In this document: positions 8,017 to 16,502 of the stretch, one piece after another
How the letters are laid out: each line of letters opens with the position of its first letter
Numbering within the stretch: the stretch's first letter is position 1
Assembly: GCA_013349435.1 (NCBI GenBank)
Contig: DUZQ01000022.1
Location: forward strand, 1 to 39,203
Length of the DNA stretch: 39,203 nucleotides
Source of the DNA: Planctomycetota bacterium
GTDB taxonomy: Bacteria; Planctomycetota; Phycisphaerae; Sedimentisphaerales; Anaerohalosphaeraceae
Reading direction: 5' to 3'
Translations under genes and position numbers: made by a program
The notes under the pieces: generated by a model
What the model saw: the letters and a program-made list of their open reading frames with translations, nothing else
What the model was told of the DNA's origin: nothing
Databases searched by the model: none

Positions 8017-10158
8017 GTGCATACGAAACGGTTTGAACTTTTGATCGTTATCTTAACAACCCTGATAAGCGGCATCAGCCGGGGACAGGAACCGGTGTAC
8101 TTTGCCGATGTTCACTTGCAGGCCGCAATCGAGGCCGAACTGGGTATTCGCTATCCTGCCGCCGCTGATATGGCTTGCTTAACGAGCCTGTGTGCGACAT
8201 CTTCGGGTATATCAGACTTAACCGGGCTGGAATATGCCGCCAACCTGAACTATCTGAATTTGGGCGGAAACCGGATTACCGATGTCGGAGCGATTTCAAA
8301 ACTTGTTCATCTTACAGAACTTCACCTTTACAATAACAGAATCGCTAATATCTATGCACTCTCGACCCTGACGGGTTTAAAGGAACTGTCCGTATCGGGC
8401 AATCGACTAAGCAACCTCTCGCCTTTGTCGCAATTGACCGGTTTGCAAAAACTTTGGGCGGGGAAAAATTTTATCCGGGATTGTAATTTTGCCGCTGAAC
8501 TTACGAATCTTAAACTGCTGGACCTGCAGAACAATTTGGTCGCTGATTGTACGCCTTTGAGGAACTTAAACAATCTGACGGTACTTCGGCTCAGCGATAA
8601 CCGTATCAGCGACATCCAGGCTATCAGCGCCCTGACAGGCCTGGAGACATTGGCCCTGGGACACAATCAGATTGTCGATATCGGTCCGATATCGGAACTG
8701 ACAAATCTGAATTGGATTTGCCTTGGCGGAAACCTGATAACCGATATTACCGCACTTAAATCGCTGACGAATTTGACATATCTGGACCTCGAACGCAATC
8801 AAATCAACGACATCTCTGCCGTCGCCCGGCTGACGAACCTGACGGACCTGTTTGCAGGGCATAACCAAATCAGCAATGTCCAGCCGGTATCTCAGGTTCC
8901 GACCTTGACTGCCTTGAGCCTGCAATACAACAAAATCACCGACATCACACCACTGTCTTCGCTGACGAACCTGACTTCGCTGTACCTCGGCGGAAACCAA
9001 ATCACCGATATAAACGCGTTATTCTCATTGGCCGAGCTTAAGATACTGTATGTAAACCAAAATTTTATCAGCGACATCCGGCCCCTGTCGCAACCGGCCA
9101 GGCTTCAATCGCTGGGACTGGGGGGCAATAAAATCAGCGATATATCAGCTCTTTCACAAATGTCAAATCTGGCGTTTCTGGACCTTGCTTACAATCATAT
9201 AAGCAAAATCACGCCGCTGTCTGAGCTTTCGGATGTCTCGATGGTTTGTCTCAGCGGCAACTTTATCAGCGACATTATACCCTTGTCGGGATTGACAAAT
9301 CTGGCGAGGCTCGACTTGCGGAACAATCCTCTGGATACGCCGGCCTATAGCGACTACATTCCCCTTATACTCGATAACAATCCAACGATGGTCTTGCTTT
9401 ATGATTTGAACGACAATCCCCTGACTCGGGATTACTCGGTTGACCTTTCCGACTTCGTCCGCTTCGCATCGAAGTGGGCAAATACCGATTGCGGCAGGGC
9501 AAATAACTGGTGCGAAGGTGCGGACCTGAACCGCCAAAATAATGTGGATGCACACGACCTTTCGCAATTGTCCACGCTGTGGCTGGCGGGCGCGGGTGAA
9601 TTTTTAGAACTTGCGCTGAAGACGGACAATTTGTGGATGTATCAGAATCTGCCCGGCTCGAGAAACTCGAATATCACCGCGACCGTCTCAATTCAGGCAG
9701 ATACCGCCGAAAACAGTACCTATATTTACAACTGGGAATTTATCCTGCCGGACGATGGCGCCTCGCCACCGGTTACTTTGGCCGGAGGTTCTCAACGAGA
9801 TGTGTTCTGGACCTTTGCCGCTCCCGACTGTGATAAATCGGCCGGCCTTGCCGTAAACGGTGAGCCACTCGGTTTAAGGGTAACCGTTACCGGTAACCGC
9901 GGCAATAGTGCTTCGACCGAGGCCTGGGTTGGTATAGCCCTCCTGGGCGATGTTAATAACGACGGCGAGGTAAACGTTGTCGACAGATCCATTATAAACA
10001 CCTTCTGGCAGGATGGTTTCGCAGGTGATTACACTTTAAGGGAATGCGACATCAATTGCGACGGCGTTGTCAACGTAGCCGACAGAAGCATCGCAAACTC
10101 AATATGGCGAGGCCAGCTCTGCCAAAATTCAGCAAGTAATCCCTGCCCATCCCGCTGA
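8017..10158 (+). CDS. Secreted internalin-type leucine-rich-repeat protein with dockerin-like C-terminus
   Basis: The GTG start at 8017 (714 aa) is chosen because it directly precedes a good signal peptide (HTKRFELLIVILTTLISG) and has GGAG at 8009-8012. A GTG at 7954 would add 21 residues before the signal. Seen: sixteen full 22-residue repeats of the type TNLTYLDLERNQINDISAVARL, in exact 66-bp register from 8239, plus a partial seventeenth from 9295 and a degenerate N-terminal one. These form a bacterial (internalin/SDS22-like) LRR solenoid, normally a protein-binding surface. After it come DLNRQNNVDAHDLSQ and, from about residue 644, two dockerin-like calcium motifs, GDVNNDGEVNVVDRS and DINCDGVVNVADRS. 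No catalytic domain is seen. Inferred role: extracellular or cell-surface binding. No cohesin gene is in the window. Confidence 0.88.
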   Translation: MHTKRFELLIVILTTLISGISRGQEPVYFADVHLQAAIEAELGIRYPAAADMACLTSLCATSSGISDLTGLEYAANLNYLNLGGNRITDVGAISKLVHLTELHLYNNRIANIYALSTLTGLKELSVSGNRLSNLSPLSQLTGLQKLWAGKNFIRDCNFAAELTNLKLLDLQNNLVADCTPLRNLNNLTVLRLSDNRISDIQAISALTGLETLALGHNQIVDIGPISELTNLNWICLGGNLITDITALKSLTNLTYLDLERNQINDISAVARLTNLTDLFAGHNQISNVQPVSQVPTLTALSLQYNKITDITPLSSLTNLTSLYLGGNQITDINALFSLAELKILYVNQNFISDIRPLSQPARLQSLGLGGNKISDISALSQMSNLAFLDLAYNHISKITPLSELSDVSMVCLSGNFISDIIPLSGLTNLARLDLRNNPLDTPAYSDYIPLILDNNPTMVLLYDLNDNPLTRDYSVDLSDFVRFASKWANTDCGRANNWCEGADLNRQNNVDAHDLSQLSTLWLAGAGEFLELALKTDNLWMYQNLPGSRNSNITATVSIQADTAENSTYIYNWEFILPDDGASPPVTLAGGSQRDVFWTFAAPDCDKSAGLAVNGEPLGLRVTVTGNRGNSASTEAWVGIALLGDVNNDGEVNVVDRSIINTFWQDGFAGDYTLRECDINCDGVVNVADRSIANSIWRGQLCQNSASNPCPSR

Positions 10159-10520
10159 GTCCCAGTTGCAACTTCACAGAATTATGCTTTGTAATCAGTT
10201 CACTAACTGTCTTGAGATTTTTTCCGGGCAATCTTTTTTCTTTCGACAAATTATTAACACCAATTGGAATTAATTATTGTGCATCCACTGTCATTGCCGC
10301 GCCGGCGGGAATCCAGATTTTACCGCATCCAGGAACCGCGAGCGATTGACAAATCGGGCTTACGCAGTAAGAAGGCTTCACAACAATCGCAAATATTAAA
10401 TCCAAATTGTATAACAACAAGGAACAAACAATCCAAAACTTGAAACACGTCCGGCTTCCAATTACAATTAAAGCCGTGTTGGTATAAGCCAATGCAGCTT
10501 TCTGAATCAGGAGAAGATTA
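10159..10520. other. Gene-free gap with degenerate dispersed repeat
   Basis: No gene is supported in these 362 bp. Around 10288-10316 there is TGTCATTGCCGCG followed by GGCGGGAATCCAG, which resembles one end of the TGTCATTCCA repeats but lacks a matching second end. It is probably a decayed copy. AGGAG at 10509-10513 is the ribosome site for the next gene. Confidence 0.5.
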
Positions 10521-11909
10521 GTGTTATCTTTTGTGGTGTTGTGTTTGCTGTTGGGGGCGGGTCATGTCCTGAGAAGCCGTATCAAACTGCTTCAAAAGCT
10601 GTATCTGCCCAGTTGCGTAGTAGCGGGCATCCTTGGGCTTTTCATAATCCAGTCGGTCTCGGCACTGGACGCAGGCGGCGGCAATATCCACAGAATAAAT
10701 CTTGCATTGAAAGGGTGGGCCGAGCCCTGGAGCAAACTGCCGGGCTTTCTTATTAATATTGTGTTTGCGTGTTTGTTCCTCGGCGTTAGGCTGCCGAGGT
10801 TCTCAACGCTTTGCAGAAGGGCGGGGCCGCAGTTCGCATACGGACAAATCGTTGCCTGGGGACAGTATGTGGTCGGGCTTGGATTGTGGGTCTTTGCACT
10901 TAGCTGGATGTTCGGTAAACTGCCCGCCATGTTCGGAGGGGTGCTGCCGGTCGGATTCGAAGGGGGCCACGGCACGGCGGCGGGACTTGCCGAAACCTTC
11001 GCGCAACACAACTGGCCCGAGGGTAAAGACTTCGCCCTTGCAAGTGCAACGCTTGGAATCACTTCCGCAATAATCGTCGGTATGATACTGGTCAACTGGG
11101 CCATCCGCAACGGCTGCACCCAAACTGTAAAGGGCCGGGAGGACGAGCATAAACCCGAACCTACAGGAACCATCCCGTCAAGACGAAGACCCATGGCGGG
11201 CAGACTCACCGTAAGCAGCGACGTAATCGAATCACTCAGTCTGCACATAGTAATTGTCGGCCTGGCGGTTGGGCTGGGCTACCTGGCTAAACTGGGATTG
11301 ATAAGTATTGAAAACCGCGCTGAATACCTCGCCAACAACAAGCTTCTAAGCAGCTTTCCCCTGTTTCCGCTGTGCATGCTGGGCGGTCTTGTCGTTCAGG
11401 TTCTCGAACAGCGCTTCGACAGGAACCGCATCATCGACCCGGGTCTTATACGCCGCATACAGAACTGTTCTCTTGACTTCCTCGTCGTAGCGGCGGTGGC
11501 AACTATTCAGCTCGATTTGATTTTGGCCGGTCTGGCACCGCTGCTGCTGTTGGCGTCGGCGGGTATAACGTGGAACGTCTTCTGTGTGATGTACCTTGCG
11601 CGGCGGGTGCTGCCGGACGCCTGGTTTGAGAGGGCAATCGCCGAGATGGGACAATCAATGGGTGTAACGGCCACGGGGCTTTTGCTTTTGCGCGTGGTTG
11701 ATGCGGATTACGATACACCGGCCGCTGATGCCTTCGCCTGCAAACAGCTTTTGCACGAACCGTTCATGGGCGGCGGATTGTGGACAGGAGCAGCTATCCC
11801 CCTTATCGCCATTTACGGGGCACCGATAGTATTGCTGATTTCCACGGCAGCCTTGGCATTTTGGTTTGCAGTGGTCTTTCGTGACCGCATATTCCGGGCA
11901 ACAGGTTAG
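10521..11909 (+). CDS. gltS: Sodium/glutamate symporter, GltS-type
   Basis: Inner-membrane carrier expected to import glutamate or a related dicarboxylate with Na+. Seen: ten or more hydrophobic segments over 462 aa, starting with SFVVLCLLLGAGHVLRSR; the characteristic GFEGGHGTAAGLAETF reentrant-loop motif near residue 150; and a second half with MGQSMGVTATGLLLLRVVD and HEPFMGGGLWTGAAIPL, in line with the inverted two-repeat GltS architecture. A hydrophilic loop (about residues 195-230) separates the halves. It starts with GTG, supported by AGGAG 7 bp upstream. It stands alone between gene-poor gaps. The family call is firm; glutamate as substrate is inferred from the family. Confidence 0.88.
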   Translation: MLSFVVLCLLLGAGHVLRSRIKLLQKLYLPSCVVAGILGLFIIQSVSALDAGGGNIHRINLALKGWAEPWSKLPGFLINIVFACLFLGVRLPRFSTLCRRAGPQFAYGQIVAWGQYVVGLGLWVFALSWMFGKLPAMFGGVLPVGFEGGHGTAAGLAETFAQHNWPEGKDFALASATLGITSAIIVGMILVNWAIRNGCTQTVKGREDEHKPEPTGTIPSRRRPMAGRLTVSSDVIESLSLHIVIVGLAVGLGYLAKLGLISIENRAEYLANNKLLSSFPLFPLCMLGGLVVQVLEQRFDRNRIIDPGLIRRIQNCSLDFLVVAAVATIQLDLILAGLAPLLLLASAGITWNVFCVMYLARRVLPDAWFERAIAEMGQSMGVTATGLLLLRVVDADYDTPAADAFACKQLLHEPFMGGGLWTGAAIPLIAIYGAPIVLLISTAALAFWFAVVFRDRIFRATG

Positions 11910-12450
11910 TACTCCCTTACATGTACTTTGCACGATTGCTCACGTCAGTCTTACACTGCCAGCCTGTCGCTTGACAGTGGCACCCGGCTTAATACTTACC
12001 CCTCACTTGCCTTCGGGGCTTCTGGACCCCGGATCAAGTCCGGGGTGACAAAGCTAAGTCCGGGGGGACAAAGCTAAGTCCGGGGTGACAAAGCTAAGTC
12101 CAGGGTGACAAAGCTAAGTCCAGGGTGACAAAGCTAAGTCCAGGGTGACAGAACTGTGTCCGGGCCGACAGTATGGCGGTGAGCATTCTTTTCAGCCGAA
12201 AAGGGTGGCACGTTTCAACCAATAGGGTGCCACGGGCGAATAAGCCTGCCCTGAGCGCAGCCGAAGGCTTTGGCCGTGTAGAAACAATGATTTGCGAAAA
12301 AGCGCCCAACGTCCTATATTATCGCAAATGTTGCGGCTGGCGATGAGGTTTTTGGGTTTGCTATTCACTATTTAGATGCCGGGAATCCATTTGGAATTTT
12401 GCTTTCGGCGGTACGGCGGAAAATATTAAAAGGCGGGCCGGGTATTTTGC
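11910..12450. other. Repeat-rich gene-free gap
   Basis: No coding region is supported between gltS and the pilus cluster. The stretch holds a small palindrome (CCTGTC/GACAG near 11958-11977), a hairpin CCCCGG/CCGGGG near 12027-12046, the 20-bp tandem repeat listed separately, and GGGAATCC fragments like those in the dispersed repeats (about 12380). Confidence 0.6.
12041..12160. repeat. 20-bp tandem repeat, five copies plus a degenerate sixth
   Basis: The unit is cggggtgacaaagctaagtc. Copies run at 12041, 12061, 12081, 12101 and 12121, with single-base variants (cgggggg, caggg). The sixth, at 12141-12160, is diverged. There is no spacer between units, so it is a minisatellite and not CRISPR. 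It appears to have grown from the end of a palindromic repeat (CCCCGGATCAAGTCCGGGGTGACA type). Confidence 0.9.
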
Positions 12451-12478
12451 TTGATTTTATTGAATTTTGTGGTATAAT
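12451..12478 (+). promoter_or_regulatory. Sigma-70-type promoter for the gspE/pilB-like gene
   Basis: TTGATT (12451-12456), 16 bp, then a perfect TATAAT (12473-12478). Start expected near 12485, giving a ~63-nt leader to the ATG at 12548. The promoter overlaps the in-frame upstream extension of the ATPase reading frame (TTG at 12467), which argues against the longer start. Confidence 0.7.
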
Positions 12479-12547
12479 ATAAACTTAAAAATGGGGGAAG
12501 GATGTTCGGTCCCTTGTGGCGATGTATTAACCACGAAAAGAGGGTGT

Positions 12548-14311
12548 ATGGAAGAGACACCGAAAACAATTGAAAGCGGGCAACGGCTTCCTTTTGGTGA
12601 GTGGCTGGTCGGCAAGAAATTCATAACGCACCGACAGCTTCACGAGGTCTTGAGCGAACAAAAGCACAACGGCGGCCGGCTCGGCCAGGTGCTGCGCAAA
12701 CTTAAGATGCTCGATGACGAGGAGGTTACAAGCTCTCTTGCTGAATATCTCGGACTGGAGTATATGAGCCTTCATAATCCCGCTGAGATAGAGGTCGATG
12801 TGGCAAAGGAGATTCCCGAAAGGATTGCCCAGCGTTTCTGTCTTGTCGGTATTAACCATGTCAACGACCACATAGTCGTCGCGATGTCGGACCCGCTTAA
12901 TATCGTTGCGATAGACACGGTGGAGTTCAGAACCGGGCGTAAAGTAAAACCGGTAATAAGTTCGGCGCGAAACATTAAGGACGCAATAGATCTAATCTAC
13001 CATGGTTCTCATGTTGCAGAACAAAGGCTGCGCGACCTCGTTGAACTGGAACTGAGTACCGGGGATGAGGAAATGCGGGACGAGGAGCTTTTGGAGGCGG
13101 ACATACGCTCCGAAGAAGAGGCCGCCAGCAAGGCTCCCGTTATTCGCTTTGTGGACCTGTTGTTGGGTCAGGCGGTGAAGCGAAAGGCCAGCGACGTTCA
13201 TCTTGAGCCTCAGGAAAAGACCATGGTGGTTCGGATGCGTATTGACGGTGTCCTTCGTGAAACGGTACCACCGCCTCGAAAGATGCAGGCGGCGGTAACA
13301 ACAAGGGTGAAGCTGCTGTCGGGAATGAATATCGCAGAACGCAGAATGCCACAGGATGGGAGATTCAAAATCAGGGCACCCGGACGTGATATCGACGTTC
13401 GCACAAGCGCTCTTCCAACGATATACGGTGAAAAGGTTGTGATGCGAATTCTGGACAAACAAGCGGTCAGTCACGACCTTGACCTTCTTGGTTTTAGCCC
13501 GGAGTTTCTGAGTCAGTTCAAGAGGGTACTTCGTCAGCCTTACGGAATTGTTATTGTCACAGGTCCCACAGGTAGCGGCAAGACGACTTCGTTGTATTCG
13601 GCGCTCAATTATCTCAAAGACCCAAGGAAGAATATCAATACGGTGGAAGACCCTGTGGAGTATCGGCTCGAAGGCATCAATCAGGTACAGGTAAGGCCGG
13701 ATATTAATCTTGGTTTTCCCTCCTGTCTGCGGACTATTTTGCGACAGGACCCTGATATAATTTTGATTGGTGAGATTCGGGACAAAGAAACGGTTGAAAT
13801 TGCAATCCAGGCGTCTTTGACGGGGCATCTTGTCTTGAGTACCTTCCATACGAACGATGCAGCCGGGGCAATCAGCAGACTTGTATTTATGGGTATTGAG
13901 CCTTTTCTTCTGGTATCGAGTCTCAGCCTTGTAGTAGCTCAGCGACTTGTTCGCAGGATTTGCGAAAACTGTAAAGAGCCTGTCAATTTGAGTGAAAGAC
14001 AACTGATGCAGCTTCGTGTTAAGCCTGAGCCTGCTAAGCAGCATACCGTTTATCGGGGTCAGGGTTGTAAGGCGTGCGACGGAACCGGTTATCTGGGGCG
14101 GCTGCCGATATTTGAAATCCTGGTTATGGATGATGCGATGCGTCAATTGATTGCTTCCGGTGCCGCCGAGAGCGAGATTCGCGCATTAGCGCAGCAGGCC
14201 GGCGGGGGCAATCTTCTTGAGAGCGGCGTAAAAAAAATATTTGAAGGAGTTACTACAGCCGATGAGGTTCTTGAGGCCACTTTTTCGGGGGCTGGCGAAA
14301 CAAAGGAATAA
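12548..14311 (+). CDS. Type II secretion/type IV pilus assembly ATPase (GspE/PilB family)
   Basis: Cytoplasmic hexameric ATPase that powers pseudopilus or pilus extension. Numbered from the ATG at 12548 (587 aa). This start has a GAGGG site and lies below a strong promoter; an upstream TTG frame overlaps that promoter. Seen: an N-terminal MshEN-like domain (LVGKKFITHRQLHEVL and following); the N2/catalytic core with SDVHLEPQEKTMVVRMRIDG; Walker A GPTGSGKT at 339-346; Walker B region DPDIILIGEIRD at 401-412; the His box TGHLVLSTFHTNDA; and a C-terminal zinc tetracysteine CENC...CKAC. All motifs needed for activity are present. PilB and GspE cannot be told apart from sequence alone. First gene of the assembly cluster. 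Confidence 0.95.
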   Translation: MEETPKTIESGQRLPFGEWLVGKKFITHRQLHEVLSEQKHNGGRLGQVLRKLKMLDDEEVTSSLAEYLGLEYMSLHNPAEIEVDVAKEIPERIAQRFCLVGINHVNDHIVVAMSDPLNIVAIDTVEFRTGRKVKPVISSARNIKDAIDLIYHGSHVAEQRLRDLVELELSTGDEEMRDEELLEADIRSEEEAASKAPVIRFVDLLLGQAVKRKASDVHLEPQEKTMVVRMRIDGVLRETVPPPRKMQAAVTTRVKLLSGMNIAERRMPQDGRFKIRAPGRDIDVRTSALPTIYGEKVVMRILDKQAVSHDLDLLGFSPEFLSQFKRVLRQPYGIVIVTGPTGSGKTTSLYSALNYLKDPRKNINTVEDPVEYRLEGINQVQVRPDINLGFPSCLRTILRQDPDIILIGEIRDKETVEIAIQASLTGHLVLSTFHTNDAAGAISRLVFMGIEPFLLVSSLSLVVAQRLVRRICENCKEPVNLSERQLMQLRVKPEPAKQHTVYRGQGCKACDGTGYLGRLPIFEILVMDDAMRQLIASGAAESEIRALAQQAGGGNLLESGVKKIFEGVTTADEVLEATFSGAGETKE

Positions 14312-14473
14312 ATACGTGTTATATCGAGAGTGTCTTCCAATACACAATTAGCTGCGTTTGCATTAAAATAATTACGCTTACTATCATTACCTCTCGTCTC
14401 CAATCAAGCGCGTAAATCGGCCCTGAAGGGGCAAAAGAGGTGTTTTTGTGATGAAATAAATTTAAAATAAGTG

Positions 14474-14502
14474 TTGACTTTTTCGGCCAAAAGATTTAAA
14501 AT
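14474..14502 (+). promoter_or_regulatory. Sigma-70-type promoter inside the pilus cluster
   Basis: TTGACT (14474-14479), exactly 17 bp, then TAAAAT (14497-14502). Start expected near 14509. It would drive the gspF/pilC-like gene and the pseudopilin genes independently of the upstream ATPase gene. The rest of the gap 14312-14473 shows no gene. Confidence 0.7.
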
Positions 14503-14508
14503 ACAGTC

Positions 14509-14636
14509 AACTTGTCAGCGGGGCATGTCCGGAGGAGGACAGGTACCTGTCGCAAGCCCGAGGTATCAGGCCGAGATGAGGAATGTGTGAAGTATTTTCT
14601 GTCGAGTGCGGCGAACTAATGATTTAAGGTGCCTGG
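14509..14636 (+). promoter_or_regulatory. Structured 5' leader of the gspF-like gene
   Basis: The ~128-nt leader can fold with GGGC (14520-14523) closing on GCCC (14556-14559) around a TGTCC/GGACA hairpin (14526-14530 and 14537-14541) and the overlapping palindrome ACAGGTACCTGT (14540-14551); the two folds are mutually exclusive. The downstream strand reads GTCGCAAGCCC, which recalls the GACGCAAAGCC strand of class I cyclic-di-GMP riboswitches. However, the GGCAAACC strand and a tetraloop-receptor stem are not recognisable, so no riboswitch class is assigned. AAGGTG (14626-14631) is the ribosome site. Confidence 0.35.
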
Positions 14637-15851
14637 ATGAATAATTTTGCGTACAGAGTACGGGATCTGGCCGGGGAAGAGAAAACAGGCTACAGACGTG
14701 CTGCATCCGGGGAGGAAGTTTATGCGTGGCTTCACAACAAGGGGCTAATCCCAATTGAGGTGATTCCTGTCACTTCAAGTCCCGAGACGAAGGACAGCAA
14801 TTTGGGTTACAAAGAACCCAAATACGCAGAGCTTGCGGCTTTTTGCTGGCAGTTGGCAACGATGCTGGACGGAGGTGTTCTGATTACAACAGCGATAGAG
14901 ACTATTGCTGAAGACATTGAGAATCTGCGTTTCCGTCATGCTCTGTTGAGTGTTGGTGAATCCATAAAGAAAGGTGAGTCTCTATCGAGCAGCATTTCCC
15001 GATTCCCAAAGGTATTCAACAATTTGTTCTGTACGACTATACTCGCGGGGGAGACGAGCGGCTCACTTCCTTTGGTGCTTCGCAGGCTGGGTGACTATTA
15101 TACCCGTCGAGACAAGTTTGCCAAGAAGATACAGACTGCGCTGGCATATCCGGTCTTTGTGGTCAGTTTTGTTTTCGTACTTTTAATAATTATGATGGTT
15201 CTGATTATACCGAGATTCCGGATGATATTTGAGCAGATGGGCAACAAATTGCCTGCATTTACGCAGGGGTTTATGCATTTTTATGACGTTGTTGCAAGCC
15301 ACAGTTTGCTTATCATTATCTCTATGGTATCATTTGTTGTGTTGTTTATAATCTACAACAAGACACAGGAAGGCCATACGAAGTTGTGCAGGCTTGCACT
15401 AAGTGTTCCTTTGGTGGGCAAGATCGCTTCGCAGGCGTTCATCGCAACATTTTGCCGAACGATGGCGACATTGTTGTCTGCGGGAGTTTCAATTATAGAG
15501 TCTTTCGATATACTTTCTGAGATGACGAACAATGTGGTGATAAGAAATGCAGTTGTCCACAGCAAGGAGAATCTTATCGAAGGTTCAGGGGTTTCCACTG
15601 CAATGGTGGAGACGGGTTTTTTCCCCAGCATGGTAACTCGTATGGTCCAGGTTGGTGAAAGAAGCGGCACTTTGCCGGTTGTGTTGGAAAGAGCGAGCGA
15701 TTATTACGAAACGAAGATGGATACGACTATTACGACGTTGTTGAATCTTCTTGGTCCTATTGTGATAGTAATTGTAGGCGTTGGGGTATTGGTGGTGGTA
15801 GTTGCGTTATACCTGCCGATTTTTTCGATGTCCGACTCTGCGTTTGCGTAA
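14637..15851 (+). CDS. Type II secretion/type IV pilus inner-membrane platform protein (GspF/PilC family)
   Basis: Polytopic inner-membrane protein that couples the assembly ATPase to pseudopilin insertion. Seen: the duplicated cytoplasmic T2SSF domain, first copy beginning YAELAAFCWQLATMLDGGV, with LILAGETSG-type residues (TTILAGETSGSLPLVLRRL), and second copy with FCRTMATLLSAGVSIIESF and RMVQVGERSGTLPVVLERAS. Membrane segments follow each copy, including VFVVSFVFVLLIIMMVLII (about residue 170-190) and a C-terminal IVIVIVGVGVLVVVVALYL. At 404 aa it is full length. The ATG has AAGGTG upstream. It starts a new transcript from 14474-14502 and sits directly before the pseudopilin genes. Confidence 0.95.
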   Translation: MNNFAYRVRDLAGEEKTGYRRAASGEEVYAWLHNKGLIPIEVIPVTSSPETKDSNLGYKEPKYAELAAFCWQLATMLDGGVLITTAIETIAEDIENLRFRHALLSVGESIKKGESLSSSISRFPKVFNNLFCTTILAGETSGSLPLVLRRLGDYYTRRDKFAKKIQTALAYPVFVVSFVFVLLIIMMVLIIPRFRMIFEQMGNKLPAFTQGFMHFYDVVASHSLLIIISMVSFVVLFIIYNKTQEGHTKLCRLALSVPLVGKIASQAFIATFCRTMATLLSAGVSIIESFDILSEMTNNVVIRNAVVHSKENLIEGSGVSTAMVETGFFPSMVTRMVQVGERSGTLPVVLERASDYYETKMDTTITTLLNLLGPIVIVIVGVGVLVVVVALYLPIFSMSDSAFA

Positions 15852-15860
15852 GCTGAAATT

Positions 15861-16271
15861 ATGAAAAACACAAAAGGTTACAGTTTGGCCGAGTTGCTTA
15901 CGGTGATATTGATTGTTGGTATGTTGGCGGCGATAGCGATACCTCTGATGCGTGGCCGGGTTGACTCGGCGAAGTGGTCCGAAGGTAAGGCCAGTGCCGG
16001 TACAATAGCCACGGCGATTCGTGCCTGGGTAGCGGGTTATAATATGCCCGGTTCCTGGACCAACGCTCCGGGAAGTCTGGACCTGAAGGAGTTAGGTTTC
16101 GGCGAAGAAGACCTTAATGGTGTATATTTCAGTAAGGAAAATTATACCTGGATAGTTGATTATGACGGTGAGAATCTTCAATATGTTATCACGGTCACAA
16201 AACCTGTGCCGAGCTGGAAACCAGACCAGGTAGTCCTTAACACGGGAGTTTGGCAGGAAAGCGGGATATAG
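15861..16271 (+). CDS. Type IV pilin-like major pseudopilin, paralog 1
   Basis: Class III (prepilin) signal: short basic leader MKNTKG, with cleavage expected after Gly6 giving mature YSLAELLTVILIVGMLAA, Glu at mature +5, and a hydrophobic N-helix. The mature first residue is Tyr rather than the usual Phe. The region MRGRVDSAKWSEGKASAGTIATAIRAW is almost the same as in the next gene (16503), so the two are tandem paralogs. At 136 aa it fits a GspG-like major pseudopilin or minor pilin. No strong ribosome site is visible; the start lies 9 bp after the gspF-like stop, so translation may be coupled. Confidence 0.88.
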   Translation: MKNTKGYSLAELLTVILIVGMLAAIAIPLMRGRVDSAKWSEGKASAGTIATAIRAWVAGYNMPGSWTNAPGSLDLKELGFGEEDLNGVYFSKENYTWIVDYDGENLQYVITVTKPVPSWKPDQVVLNTGVWQESGI

Positions 16272-16502
16272 CCTTGAAAGCCTAAGTATATTTTCGCCAA
16301 CAGCGAAAACCGGTTTATGTCAGGCAAGCGGACTGTTTAGTGTTTGAAGATAATGAGAGATGGAGGCAGCAGAATTTATTGTAGAAAAAGACCTGATAAT
16401 TGGCAGAATGACCTGAAGATAAACGGGTTAAATGCCGAATTAAGTAATGATGCTGTGTGAGTATCATAAATTTTCAGAACATTTTTTTGGAAGGAGTAAG
16501 TT

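Noticed and set aside
7796-8044. A short plus-strand open frame (82 codons) before the LRR gene
   Set aside because: It overlaps the promoter and leader of the LRR gene, is composed of AT-rich hydrophobic sequence, lacks a ribosome site and runs into the LRR signal peptide in another frame.
12041-12160. CRISPR array
   Set aside because: Units are 20 bp and directly adjacent with no spacers, and no cas genes are present.
12992-14146. A 384-codon open frame on the minus strand, opposite the GspE/PilB ATPase gene
   Set aside because: The plus strand encodes an intact ATPase with all motifs. The antisense product has low-complexity, family-less sequence and no ribosome site, so it is a shadow of codon bias.
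14509-14636. A firm call of cyclic-di-GMP class I riboswitch
   Set aside because: Only one strand (GTCGCAAGCCC) resembles the consensus. The GGCAAACC strand, GNRA loop and receptor stem are not evident. Kept only as a candidate structured leader.
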